Positions 49,776 to 60,100 of a DNA stretch of 64,000 nucleotides are shown piece after piece (position 1 is the first letter of the stretch; each line of letters begins with the position of its first letter). Below the pieces are notes generated by a model that was not told the DNA's origin, made no database searches, and saw only the letters and a program-made list of their open reading frames with translations. The DNA is taken from contig CM066919.1 of NCBI GenBank assembly GCA_033964015.1, positions 14,363,646 to 14,427,645 on the forward strand. Reading direction: 5' to 3'. The position numbers were made by a program, and so were the translations under genes. Origin of the DNA: Scolanthus callimorphus (lineage: Eukaryota; Cnidaria; Anthozoa; Actiniaria; Edwardsiidae).

Positions 49776-50864
49776 TTGAAACTGAGAAGCGAAAGCAACT
49801 CGCTACCATATTTGTAGAGATCTCTGGAGTTACGCGTCCGGTTCTACTCAAAAAGCTTTATATAATCCCAAATCCTTGTTTATCTTCAGTTGGCAAGCGC
49901 GAAGCACATGACCATTCTTTTAGTCTTTTTACTAACACACCAGCGCAGAATTTGTTTCCTTGCTAGTTCTGTGATTCGGCTAAACCATATTTTAAAGTAC
50001 ATACGACATTTTAATTTATAAACACAGCTTGAGTCTGGGGGCGAAGCTTCAAATCAACCTGGACTTCCAGGGAATAAATTCTGTTGTAGCATGGAAATGT
50101 CACAGAGACCTAAAATCCTAGGGTAGTTAATGGTTATGGCATGAAAACTATGAAAACTTCTAGTGTTTCCATGTGAAACGACATGGTTTATGATGGTTGG
50201 AGTTCTATGGGATCAATATCAGGTCCTTGGTAATGGAAAGCCAATTCATGAATTTCTGCATTGACAGTAAATTAGCCCAGGGTAGCCCATAAGCTAGAAT
50301 TGTAATTTTCACCAGTACTCCAGGAAGGGGGGGTGACACAAAAACTGAAGGGGAAGTGCCAGGGACTTCTTGAGTGCCCTTTGATCCCCCTTTTCACTTG
50401 ATATGCAGACAGATATGCAGGGGGCAGATCCAGGGTGGTGATTAGGGTGGCTAGACAACCCCTTTTTTCTCATATGTTTGGTATTAGACACCCCCTTGGT
50501 CTAAAATCTGTAGTATATCCTTTGTACTAGCCATCCCCTTCTAAATAGTCTAATAATCTGCCACTGAACTGCTGACCTAGCATTCTCTGCACTCCACTGT
50601 CAGATTTGGAAGTACTGTAGATGGCAGAGGAGTGGAGATGCCTGCAGAGGGTACTACTCTTGGACTAATTCTTGGATTAAGCTTGCACTAAAAAATGATT
50701 AGGCTGTCTTGAAATGACTGACCAAAGGTTTAGATCTGTTTAAGAGTCGTAAGTCTTGATATTGTTTTGTATGTCATGTAAGGTCAACTTGTTTTAAACG
50801 AAATCATTAATTTGCTTTAAAAATGAAGTCGCAAAAAAAATGACTGATAATTACTTTTTTTAAT

Positions 50865-51146
50865 ATGGTAAATCAAACATCAGCACAAATGCATTTGCTT
50901 AGTTCTATCTTGATGGATAAATACTATGAAACAGGTACAGTTTCAATCAAGCTGTTACAAGAGGATGCTGGTTGGATAGCTAGCGTTTCAATTCTTTCCG
51001 CTCAGCACATTATCAAAAATCAAGGGGTGCCCTCTTCTAACGACTGTTTCGATAGTATTGTGCTCTTGGTGGGCCATCTAAAATCTCCTCATCACCTGTC
51101 ATGGAATAAAAAATATATTTTAAGTAACAATATTGTTGTATACTAA
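50865..51146 (+). CDS. Possible terminal exon, unknown product
   Basis: A 93-codon open frame (MHLLSSILMDKYYETGTVSI, ...LQEDAGWIASVSILSAQHII) with natural codon use. It is preceded by a possible acceptor aaacatcag| at about 50884 and followed by AATAAA at about 51104. It could be the 3' exon of the + strand gene starting at 49478, but I cannot prove a phase match. No family recognised. Confidence 0.25.
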   Translation: MVNQTSAQMHLLSSILMDKYYETGTVSIKLLQEDAGWIASVSILSAQHIIKNQGVPSSNDCFDSIVLLVGHLKSPHHLSWNKKYILSNNIVVY

Positions 51147-51394
51147 ATCCATCCCAATCAATCATTTTTATGTCAGCTTATGAAGTCTAGTAGTCTAGTT
51201 TAGTTTTAGACTGATGAGCTTACATAGCATATAGTTAACATTCATTGTAACTCCAGAGAATTTGAAATTAATCTGGTAAAAAAACTCCCAGCATTTTGCA
51301 CTGTGACATAAACTACTGAGGTCTGACAGATAGATGCAAAATGCCAGGAAATAAGTTCAGATGCATCCAAATTTATAGAGTATAAGTGACTTAC

Positions 51395-54300
51395 CTCCAC
51401 ACTCATTTCATTGCCCCCCTCAACGTGAGGCAACCTTGACCTTATGACGTCTGCCACCTGCTCTGCATTCCCACCATGAGGGATAAGGAGCTCCCACGTA
51501 CAGGGAATTACAGCTCCTCCACCTGTCCTCTTGTTGAGAACCCACTTTGCCTCAGATGGAGGCCGACGGCTCAACCTGGGCTCACCTGTTACAATTCTGC
51601 AATAAAATGTATGTGGTTGAAAGGCTCATAGACTGGATTTTAAACACGGCATTTCATGTATAAAGAAAATAATAAGAACATCAGTAAGTTTGTTTAACTT
51701 CTAAATTGGGTTTGAATCAGTCACTCCCATTCCCACCAGCTGTCCCCCACCCTTCAGGCCTGGTTGATGAGAAAATATGCATACAACATTGAGCTATACT
51801 GGCTATGTGCACGGTGTTGACACCCAAAGGCACAAGTGGCGTAGCGTGACTAATAATAAGTCATTTTCTTATAAATTTAGTTCTATAACTTTCACAATTT
51901 GGATAATATTAATGATAAAAGGTTATACACGTTCTTGCTATAAATTATTTGTGTACCAGTATAAGAAATTTAGCGATTATTGTGAGCTGGAATGGTTAAG
52001 TATCTTAAATGACTCGCATATGGCGTAACATTGTTAACATTTCGACTCCAAAACTACTAAATTACAAAAGACTGTCTTTGCTTTATCTTACGTTTTTATG
52101 CTTTTTAGAATCGACATGTGGTGCTCTTTTCATTGCGAGGTTTTTTGATCGCCCGGGAAATCCCGTTTAGCAACGGCACGAACATTTAAACCTACAGACC
52201 ACATTGTCCGCTGACTGTTGTACTAACAACAAGTAGACCGAAAGAAATACTTTCTTAACGCCAAATCACAAAAACTTACCGGCAAATGTGTTCGACATGA
52301 AATTTCCAATCCAACTCCAATGTTGTTCTTTCCTTGAAGCCATTTTTAAGTCATAAAATGTTTGGTTTTAATGAGTCAGACCAAGCTGTCCACCAACAAG
52401 GCAGCCAACGCACTCGAAAGAAAATGAAACACGCTCAATATGCCCGCTACAAACAGCACAGGGCGTCAATGCCGTGCTTTTTACACGGTCTAGAACACGG
52501 TGTTGTCAAAGGAGTGGATGCGTACCGTGCTTTTTACACGGTCTAGAACACGGTGTTATGAAAGGATTGAATTTCTAACCGTGTTTTTTTACAATACGAC
52601 GGGAGCGCATTTCTTACCGTGTTTTTTTACACGGTCTAGCCGGGTCGACCGGGCATATTTTAACACTGTGCTACTCATGCGGACTGAATAAAACAGACAT
52701 ACAGAAGCGTGTTGAAGTAATTTATATTTTGGACAGCGTACTCATGCGGACTGAATAAATACAGACATACAGAAGCGTGTACGCTATGACGTGTGCTTAG
52801 GGCTATATATTGTAAGCGTCCTCGAATCATACTGACTTAAAAACGATTGAGTGAGAACGGAAAAACTATCAGATGCAAAAACGTGAAAGGATAAAGGCAA
52901 TTTCTTTGTCAAAAATATGAACGTGACGGAAGTACACTAGTGTCATTTTATGCCGTATTTTCGTGTTTTCCGTTTACAAAACTGCCATTTCCTGTCCGAT
53001 ATTTTATGATAGAGTTTTCTACGCATTCAACGCATAGCCATCGGCGCTCTTGTTTTACGCAGTCTAAAGCAGATAAAGAAGAAGGCGATATGTGTTTAAT
53101 CTCGAACGTGACCCGGGACGTGACCTTCCAATGTTCGGCCCCGTTCTTCGCGCGGCCATTAATGAAACATGGTTAACAATCTTCCCTCTCGCTGCTGATA
53201 TTCGCGCGGCCATTTATCGACGATCTCACTCTCAATTTTATCGGCAAGAGCGAAGATTTCACCCAGTCTCGGGAAAAAAAAAAACGCCAACAACGCAGGC
53301 TATGCGTTCACAAGCAAACCGTTCTACTACATGCAACATCTTTCCATCGTTTACAAACAAGAGAGAGCGTTTTTCGTACGCATAAGGAAGAAAGCTCACA
53401 TGTAACACGAAGGAGCACGTTATCATGAAGATTCATTCGAATTTTATAAGGCTCTTGATTTAGTTGGCAGAAAGCCGAATATGATGCAGAAATTATAAAA
53501 ACCAATACGAAACAAAGCCGGATTCAACATGCTAAAATTTGTTGTTTCTCTTAGAAACACGGTGCGTGCACGGCTCTCGAGAAAGAGCAAACTTTATTGA
53601 AACATTCGTATTTATTTTTAGCCTTTTCAAAACACGGTGAGCGCATATCTTGTGATTAGTATCTTTAGAGACCGTGCACGGTCGAACCCGCAGCGCATCC
53701 GGCTAAACAGATGAAACACGCATGACCGTGTAAGAGCGTGTAAGACCGGGCTGACCGTGCACTAAAACACGCATGTTACACGCTTGGGTATCAACTCTGT
53801 GCACATAGCCTACTATTACAAACTTATACCCTTTCTATACTATTTTTTTTTTCAAAATTGATCAATTGGAGAAACTGGGATAAATGTATCCTCTACAGCA
53901 TGTCTCTTTCAACGACCTCTCACTCCAACAGAACAAGGACAAATATAACCAGCTAAGAATTGTAAATGCTTGGCTAGTTGAGGTTACATTATCATTATTT
54001 ACATTATTGATTATTCTTGAAATTTCTGTATGAATGTGGTATGTAGTTGGGATGGGTAGGTATATGTGCCAAATCTGGTACTTAAATATCTGATTTTACT
54101 TTATAGACCTGATTTCAACATATTAAAATTCTAACAAGCATACATGGCTATTTAAAAGACAATGCAATTTTTTTATTTTCATTTCCTCATTCCTCCTAAA
54201 ACTAAAACCCTATCGACTGTAATGTCTGTATAACCATGGAATCTTTTTTTTTTTCAAATGATAAATTGAGAGTGAGGCTCAAGGAAAAATATAACTAAAT

Positions 54301-55320
54301 ATTTTCGGAAAACAGGATAAGTTCTTGGAAATCCAGGGCCAAAATCAGGTAGCCATTGGAATGTAAAAGTCTATACTGAAATCCTGGGGACAGGGGTGCT
54401 CGACCTATCTTTTAGGGGGTAAAATCGGCAGATGTGCTATCGCTTAGGGGGTTCCAAAGAACGGCTATCCCTTCGGGGTGTCCGTAAGAGATTCCATCGT
54501 GAAAAAAGCTCTTTTTAGCACACTCGAAGCTCTTACGCTACTGGCGTAATGATAGGTCGCAGTAGCTATTGCTACCAAGAGCTCATGTTCCTACGTTGTT
54601 TCAATAAAGCATATTTTTAAACAATCTCTTAGGGGTAAAAAAGTTAAAAAACCACTCTTTGCTATCTCTTAGGGTTCAATTTTATTTCTTTTGTCGAGCA
54701 CCCCAGTCATTTTTATGTGGGAGTACCCCCCCCCCCCCCCCCCCCTCCCCCCCTGGGACTGAAACTCTTTCAGAATTAAATTTATTGTAAGAACGGAGCG
54801 GATCCGTGAGCTAAGCTAATAACTTACCCTCTCAGTTCTGCAACACGTCCTTCCTCGACGAGCTCCTTGAATGTCTTATTCAAGAAATACTGTACCCTGC
54901 CAAGAGGCTTCCCCGCTACCTCTTCCATTGTGTAGGTCTTTCTTGAAGACCGACTGGTCATCCTGCGCTTCAGCGCTTCTGGACGGAGTTCGTCCTTCTC
55001 CGGCACGAAACACAAGAGCGCGTGCGGGTCCATGTTCCCGTTCTCCACGGCAACACGAACGTGGAACCCCTCGGGAACCTTTATCTTGTACTCATGATAA
55101 CTATAAATCGAAGTGAAGAGCGAATCAAACATTAGATATCTTCCATAAATAAGCACATGGTATCATAAATCTGAGCCTACCCTTTGATGAATCCATTTGA
55201 AACCTTTACAGTCCATTCTCCCGCCGTCGATCTCGCTAGAAATAATTCAAATTCTTTGTTATAACTTAAGTCTCAATCGGATCATGTTGAAAAAGGAAAT
55301 TCCTTACCTCGTTTAGACAT
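51395..55320 (-). CDS. Multi-exon gene of unknown function in the transposon
   Basis: Minus-strand exons 55320-55308 (MSKR), 55235-55181, 55100-54828 and 51596-51395 join in matching phases (1, 2, 2) at consensus sites. The product begins MSKRARSTAGEWTVKVSNGF, continues YHEYKIKVPEGFHVRVAVEN, KDELRPEALKRRMTSRSSRK and LGRVQYFLNKTFKELVEEGR, then RPPSEAKWVLNKRTGGGA and ends in view at GGNEMSVE|gtaagt. At least one more exon is required downstream. An alternative first exon at 52343-52280 (MASRKEQHWSWIGNFMSNTF, donor |gtaagt) joins in phase to the last exon through a second acceptor at 51586, so the last exon may belong to a different or alternative transcript. No known domain recognised. Confidence 0.55.
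52280..52343 (-). CDS. Candidate first coding exon MASRKEQ...
   Basis: ATG (52343, preceded by aaaa) to donor |gtaagttttt; 21 codons plus one base. It shows local DNA similarity (gaaca-cat...gtcgaacac(a/g)ttt) to the non-coding first exon of the RAG1-like gene near 62530-62580, which suggests that the two 5' exons share ancestry (inference). A + strand open frame starts only 15 bp away (52358, MFGFNESDQAVHQQGSQRTR), so this could be a divergent start. Confidence 0.4.
52475..53790. repeat. Local repeats with CACGGTCTAGAACACGG and related words
   Basis: The word ttttacacggtctagaacac is duplicated at about 52488 and 52527, with further accgtg/cacggt words to 52640 and again at 53560-53770. The segment actcatgcggactgaataaa with tacagaagcgtg is duplicated at about 52672 and 52740. 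No convincing gene; possibly enhancer-like or a decayed MITE cluster. Confidence 0.5.
54383..54757. mobile_element. hAT-type MITE nested in the 13.4-kb transposon
   Basis: CCTGGGGACAGGGGTGCTCGA at the left (20 of these bases diagnostic) and the inverse TCGAGCACCCCAG...CCCTGGG at the right, with a long C tract. The flanks are ACTGAAAT (54375-54382) and ACTGAAAC (54758-54765), a target duplication with one mismatch. It lies in the large intron of the unknown - strand gene and has inserted after the host transposon. Confidence 0.75.
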
Positions 55321-55591
55321 TACAAAAGACTTTAGTTCGCAGTTCGCACTACAACAACTACTACACTGCAACAAGCTCGAGTCGGAAGGTCATGTTTCAT
55401 CTCCCGCGAAAATGTGCATGTAAACATCTTCTGATTGGTCAGTTACTTCAAACTCGGAATCTCATTGGCTATACACCATGCTTGGTTCGCACCTTTTCCC
55501 TGAAGGTGGCGCGAAATGTCACTAGTCCATTGCATAGCTTGAGCGCCGCGCTGTTGTTAGTATACTCGAATTTCGTTGCATTTCCAAACTA
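55321..55591. promoter_or_regulatory. Divergent promoter region between two transposon genes
   Basis: 271 bp separate the - strand ATG at 55320 from the + strand ATG at 55592. The interval holds CCAAT-type boxes (gattggtcag near 55433, cattggctat near 55463) and no TATA box that I can see. A shared bidirectional promoter is inferred from geometry only. Confidence 0.5.
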
Positions 55592-56161
55592 ATGGATTCC
55601 TCGGATGAAACGGATAAAGCTAGTACTAGGTGAGTCCAAATACGGCTAAAGCAATTCGTAATAAATGTTTTGCTGAGATCTTTACGCCAATTTTGCAGGA
55701 AAAGACGGGGAAAGGAGAAAATGGCGTACATGAAATCCCCCACGTCGCGAGCTCAATGTTACTACAAAAGGAGAAAGGGTTTATTTAATCAAGCATTCAA
55801 GCTAAACTCTATGACCGGTGCTAATGTATTAGTTATAGTTGAGAAAGACAATAGGAGGCGATTTTACGGAAGCGGCAAGTTACAGGATGAATATATTGCG
55901 GGAACTCTTAAAGGTTCTATAAATGAACGCGAGACTAACGCTGACGCCAATACAAAGAACTCTTCATCTTCATCCAATGTTAAACCCCTAGAATCGACGC
56001 CAAGCCCTAGCGCCTGCGCTAGTTCATCAATTACGAGAGTAATAGGCGCTTCCAAGTCCAAAAGAACGCTTGATCTGACGAATATCCCTGTAAGTGTGAA
56101 GGAAGTTCTCACGAATCGACCAAGGCCCGTGTTGCTCAATGCTGAAAATCAAGACAAATGA
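55592..56161 (+). CDS. MADS-box-like DNA-binding protein
   Basis: Exons 55592-55629 and 55699-56161 (donor |GTGAGT, acceptor ttttgcag|, phase 2) give an uninterrupted 166-aa protein. Residues about 14-75 resemble the MADS domain of SRF/MEF2-type factors: a basic start (KRRGKEKMAYMK), YYKRRKGLFNQAFKLNSMTG equivalent to the KR..GL.KKA.EL..LTG core, then ANVLVIVE and RRRFYGSGKLQ. The rest is a Ser-rich linker and a conserved-looking end (LTNIPVSVKEVLTNRPRPVL). MADS domains bind CArG-type DNA as dimers. Finding one inside terminal inverted repeats suggests that it recognises the element or its promoter, but no data here show that. The MADS resemblance is visible; function is inference. Confidence 0.7.
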
Positions 56162-56571
56162 GCCATGTCCTTTATCAAACGGTCTACCTGGAAATTTGCA
56201 CACAAACAAACAGGGAAGACAACAAACAGTAGTTCTTGAAGTTCTGTTAATGTGGTTAGACTGTTAACCACAAATAGTTTTATTATTGAGCATAAACATA
56301 AGATATACCGAATCCTTTGAGATATATTTACAACTTTGCCAAATAAGAACAGATCCCTTCCACTACAAAGGGAATTGAGTTGACATCAACTCCTTAGATA
56401 TACAGCATTCTTAGGCATTAAAATTTTACTTCCCTAACTGGAAGTCCCTTCTAGAAAATAGGTTGTGACGTTTTCAAGGATTTCAAATATATATTTTTTT
56501 CAATTTCCAAAAATATAAACAGAGAATATATTTCTGCACTAATTTTTCACACCCTTTACATATTTAGAAGC

Positions 56572-56769
56572 CAATAGACCTAATTTGCTTGGACATCAAC
56601 ATTGTCCCATTTCAGATCACGTGCCATTCATTTCAATAATCTTTTACTGTTTTGGATACTTCCATATATATCATTCAGTGCGTTGCAGAGAAATAAAGAG
56701 GGAATACTTGTGGGAATGTCATGTGATCTAAAATGGGACAACATTACATACAAGTGAAAGAGGTCTATT
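56572..56769. repeat. Palindromic MITE, copy 2
   Basis: CAATAGACCT...ATTGTCCCATTTCAGATCAC at the left and GTGATCTAAAATGGGACAAC...GAGGTCTATT at the right; same family as 34-239. It lies inside the 13.4-kb transposon. Confidence 0.75.
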
Positions 56770-56946
56770 CTGGCTAAAAGAGCTAACTTTTCCACCTTAA
56801 TGTAGAACAGACAAGGGCATCTCTCTATTAACCAGTGCATTTAAAATGGTAATTAAAACAATTACTGGTACATTTATAGTAATGGCCATTTCTCTTGAAC
56901 TACCAGATTACCACGCTTGAATAATTTAACAGTCTGTTTTCCAAAA

Positions 56947-57080
56947 TGTGTGATTCCAGAAAAAATTCACCCCCTCCCCCATTTACTGTGTTTTTCACTA
57001 GAAATTCAAAGTTCCAGAAGGGTGGGGAATGTCAACCCCTTCCGTAGGGTTGGGGTATGGATCATTTCTGGAATCACACA
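56947..57080. mobile_element. 134-bp MITE
   Basis: TGTGTGATTCCAGAAA at the left and TTTCTGGAATCACACA at the right; sister of the MITE in the Harbinger intron at 36739-36941. Confidence 0.7.
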
Positions 57081-57142
57081 ATGGTAAATAAACTGTATCT
57101 TGTTACGCATAATGTGAATTTCATACATCTTGAACGACCACA

Positions 57143-60100
57143 TTACTGCTGGGCAATGATCAAAGAATTGAGTTCGTTATAAACATCAATCAATGCTTCC
57201 TTCTTTGTGGAGCTCAGCCTTTTCTTCATATGTGTTATCTTCTGATAAACAACATTGCGGTCATCCTCATCTCCCACAAAGTTTACCTTTTCTTCTAAAT
57301 CCTTAATGATATCTGCCTTTTTCATGTTCCTCACATCACAAGCACGCTGTCTATCTTCCTTTGTCACATACACTGGTTGAAGGGGCAATTCACTTCTGGT
57401 CTTACTTCCTATCAGGACATCATCCAGTACCTGCTTCCTGTTATTTAAAGCTGTCGCTGTCACATTAATCAGGTCCTTATCTAACTCTTTTCCATCGACT
57501 GCAGTGTGGAGACTGTCCCCTCGTGGTTCCATCAGGTACCTAAATGAGCAAATTAGACAAAACTTAATGTGATACAGTTCTTGCATGATCACAATATTGA
57601 CTGGTTTTGGTCCATATGTAAGCCAGAGGAGTGCACTAGGAGAGATTCTGATTGGCTAAGATGAAATTGACTTTTCATTGATGCAAACCTATTTCCCAAA
57701 GTGCTTTGAGAGTTTTAAAAGCGATCGCCATGAATGGTGTCAGCTCCCCCTCCATTGGGCACACTCTAAGAAAATCCTTGCTACGACAGGGGAAAAACAT
57801 GGAATTCCAACATTGGAATATAGTTGGTTTATCACAAGTCTAACATTGGATCTTCAGTGGTAAACAAATGTTCCACATTGGGAAAGTGGAATTTTTACTT
57901 GGGAAAGTGGAATTAATACCAGTGATATACCAATTTGGAATAACATTTTTTTCCTAATGAGATTTGTGGTGTTTTGAACGGCTCCCTAAAATTACCTTTC
58001 TCTACGCAGCTTAACACGCCAAGCCAGGATTCCTCTGGGTGTCCATCTCTCTTAGCTGATGCTTTAGCTTCATCTTTAGGATCTCTCACACCAAGAAGCT
58101 GAAGAGTGTTGGATCTGAGCTATAAAAGAGCAGAGCAAAAAAAAATAAGATATGATACCAATAAGCAAAGGGCAGGCTGCATTTTTATCTTTTTTCATGT
58201 ACATTGCAACTTGTGTTTCAAAATGGTTCAATAAAACTCACTCTCTCTAAAACTTTGTTAAAAATATTTTTACCTTAAGCAGATTATCATGGTTACGGAA
58301 TATGGACAACCAATTCTTTGCTGACATTGAGCCATGATCCCACTTTTTTGACTCTTTGTTTACTTCTTCTAGTTGTGCATCCATGCCTTCTCCTTTAGAG
58401 GGATTTCCAGACGTGGTGACTGATTCTGTCAGCTCAGCAAACTCTAGTAATTTGTCAGGATATTGCGTTCTTTCACACCTGAAGTACAAAAGTCATTCCC
58501 ATGTAAAAATTCCCATGTAATGAAGTGTCTTAAGACAAGCAAGTTATGAGATTTTGCCTTTGTTCGTTGTAATGTCACAAACTACTTACATATCATAGAG
58601 GTCAATCAGCTGGTATTTTGACGTAAAAGGATTACAGCTAAACAGGGGTGCAAATGCAGCAGCACCACTCTTAACATATGCACTGTTGTTACGCCTCACA
58701 CCAATGTGGTACACCCTGATACCTCCAACATATCTCCATAGCATCTCAAACATGTATAAGTAATTTGCATTGACCGTTTTCTTCATCCATTTGTACAAAA
58801 AGTTATTCACTGATATAGGCTTTCCCTTGTTTATTCTGTGCCTCACATATGGTAACACCAATTCACTCCATCCTCCGAAATACATTATCTCCAACATTTC
58901 CATAGCTTGGTGGTGGCTTCCGGCCTTCTTAGCATAATTCAATGCTGCCTCAGATGTAAAACCCAGTTCCTTTGCTAAAGTGCACACAAAAACACCCCAA
59001 TTGACAGTGAAGAACTGCTTTACCATGTTCATTTCTACATGCAGGGGGCCTATCCGCAAGACCACCCAATCAAACTCCATAATCCCATCCACTTCTTGGC
59101 CTGGATGCACTTTCTTTAGATGGTTGCCCCATTCTTGACCAAAGAAGGAAACCTTGGAGACAGCTGAATCGTGAATACATATGGAACATACATAGGTGGT
59201 TTTGACTACTTCCATGGCCAAACCATAGGGTAGGCCATCCATAGTGACTGACATCCACTCTCTTGATTCACTACCACTAAATCCGTAACGGGTTATTTTA
59301 CAAGCATGGCCCACCCTGCGCAGGACCTCTGCAACAGCACTATAAGAAGATGGGTTCTCAAAGATTGGGTCTGAAACAGTTATCTTTATCGCATCCGAAG
59401 AGTGTCCTGATGAGACATGACTCCATTCAAACTGGATGTCCTGGTCAATATTGACAGTCTCCTGAACTAACTTGCCCTCGTCCACAGTAATAGTAACTTG
59501 TGACTCTTTGTGTTGGAATACATGCATTCTAGGTTCCTCAACCAAAGCTGTTCCAAGAATATCTTCTCCTCTCAGCTCTTTTTCAGCAGCATTAAGAGAA
59601 ACACCACAAGCTTCATTAATGCATTTCCGCTTTTGCTTTTCCATCCTCGTTCTGCAATTTGGACACACTCTTGTGTTAGCCTTCTCTTTTATCTCAGCCA
59701 CCTTCTTGTCAATGTCATCTGTCAATCCTGCACCATCACTCCCTTGCATCTGTTGAGCAGCCACCTTCTCCAGACATAGTTGGATAGCATGCTTGTTCTA
59801 AGTTTAGAAAGGAAGAAAAAAATATTTAATAACCTGTTGTAAGCAAATTGCATTTCAGATGCAATAATCATTTTGCAGTTGTGTCACTTCCTGAGAGTCA
59901 ATCAATTGAATATATATATAAAAAAAAGTGTAATTAGATTGCTGAAATGTGAAATAAATGTTGCATTATTATTGTATGAATTATTTCATCCAAATTTAAC
60001 TGCCTGCATCCTGAATTTGAAAAGCAAAGTTCTTAGATCTAGACTGTGGAATGTACCAGCTCTCACCAAACAGACTTTGACTATAGGTCCAGAAAGAAAC

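Larger units (their letters stand above)
56162..57142. other. Spacer with two MITEs
   Basis: The convergent 3' ends of the MADS-like and RAG1-like genes are separated by AT-rich sequence holding the MITEs at 56572-56769 and 56947-57080. Confidence 0.6.

Noticed and set aside
58586..59779. Plus-strand frames overlapping the RAG1-like gene
   Set aside because: Antisense shadows of the minus-strand exon.
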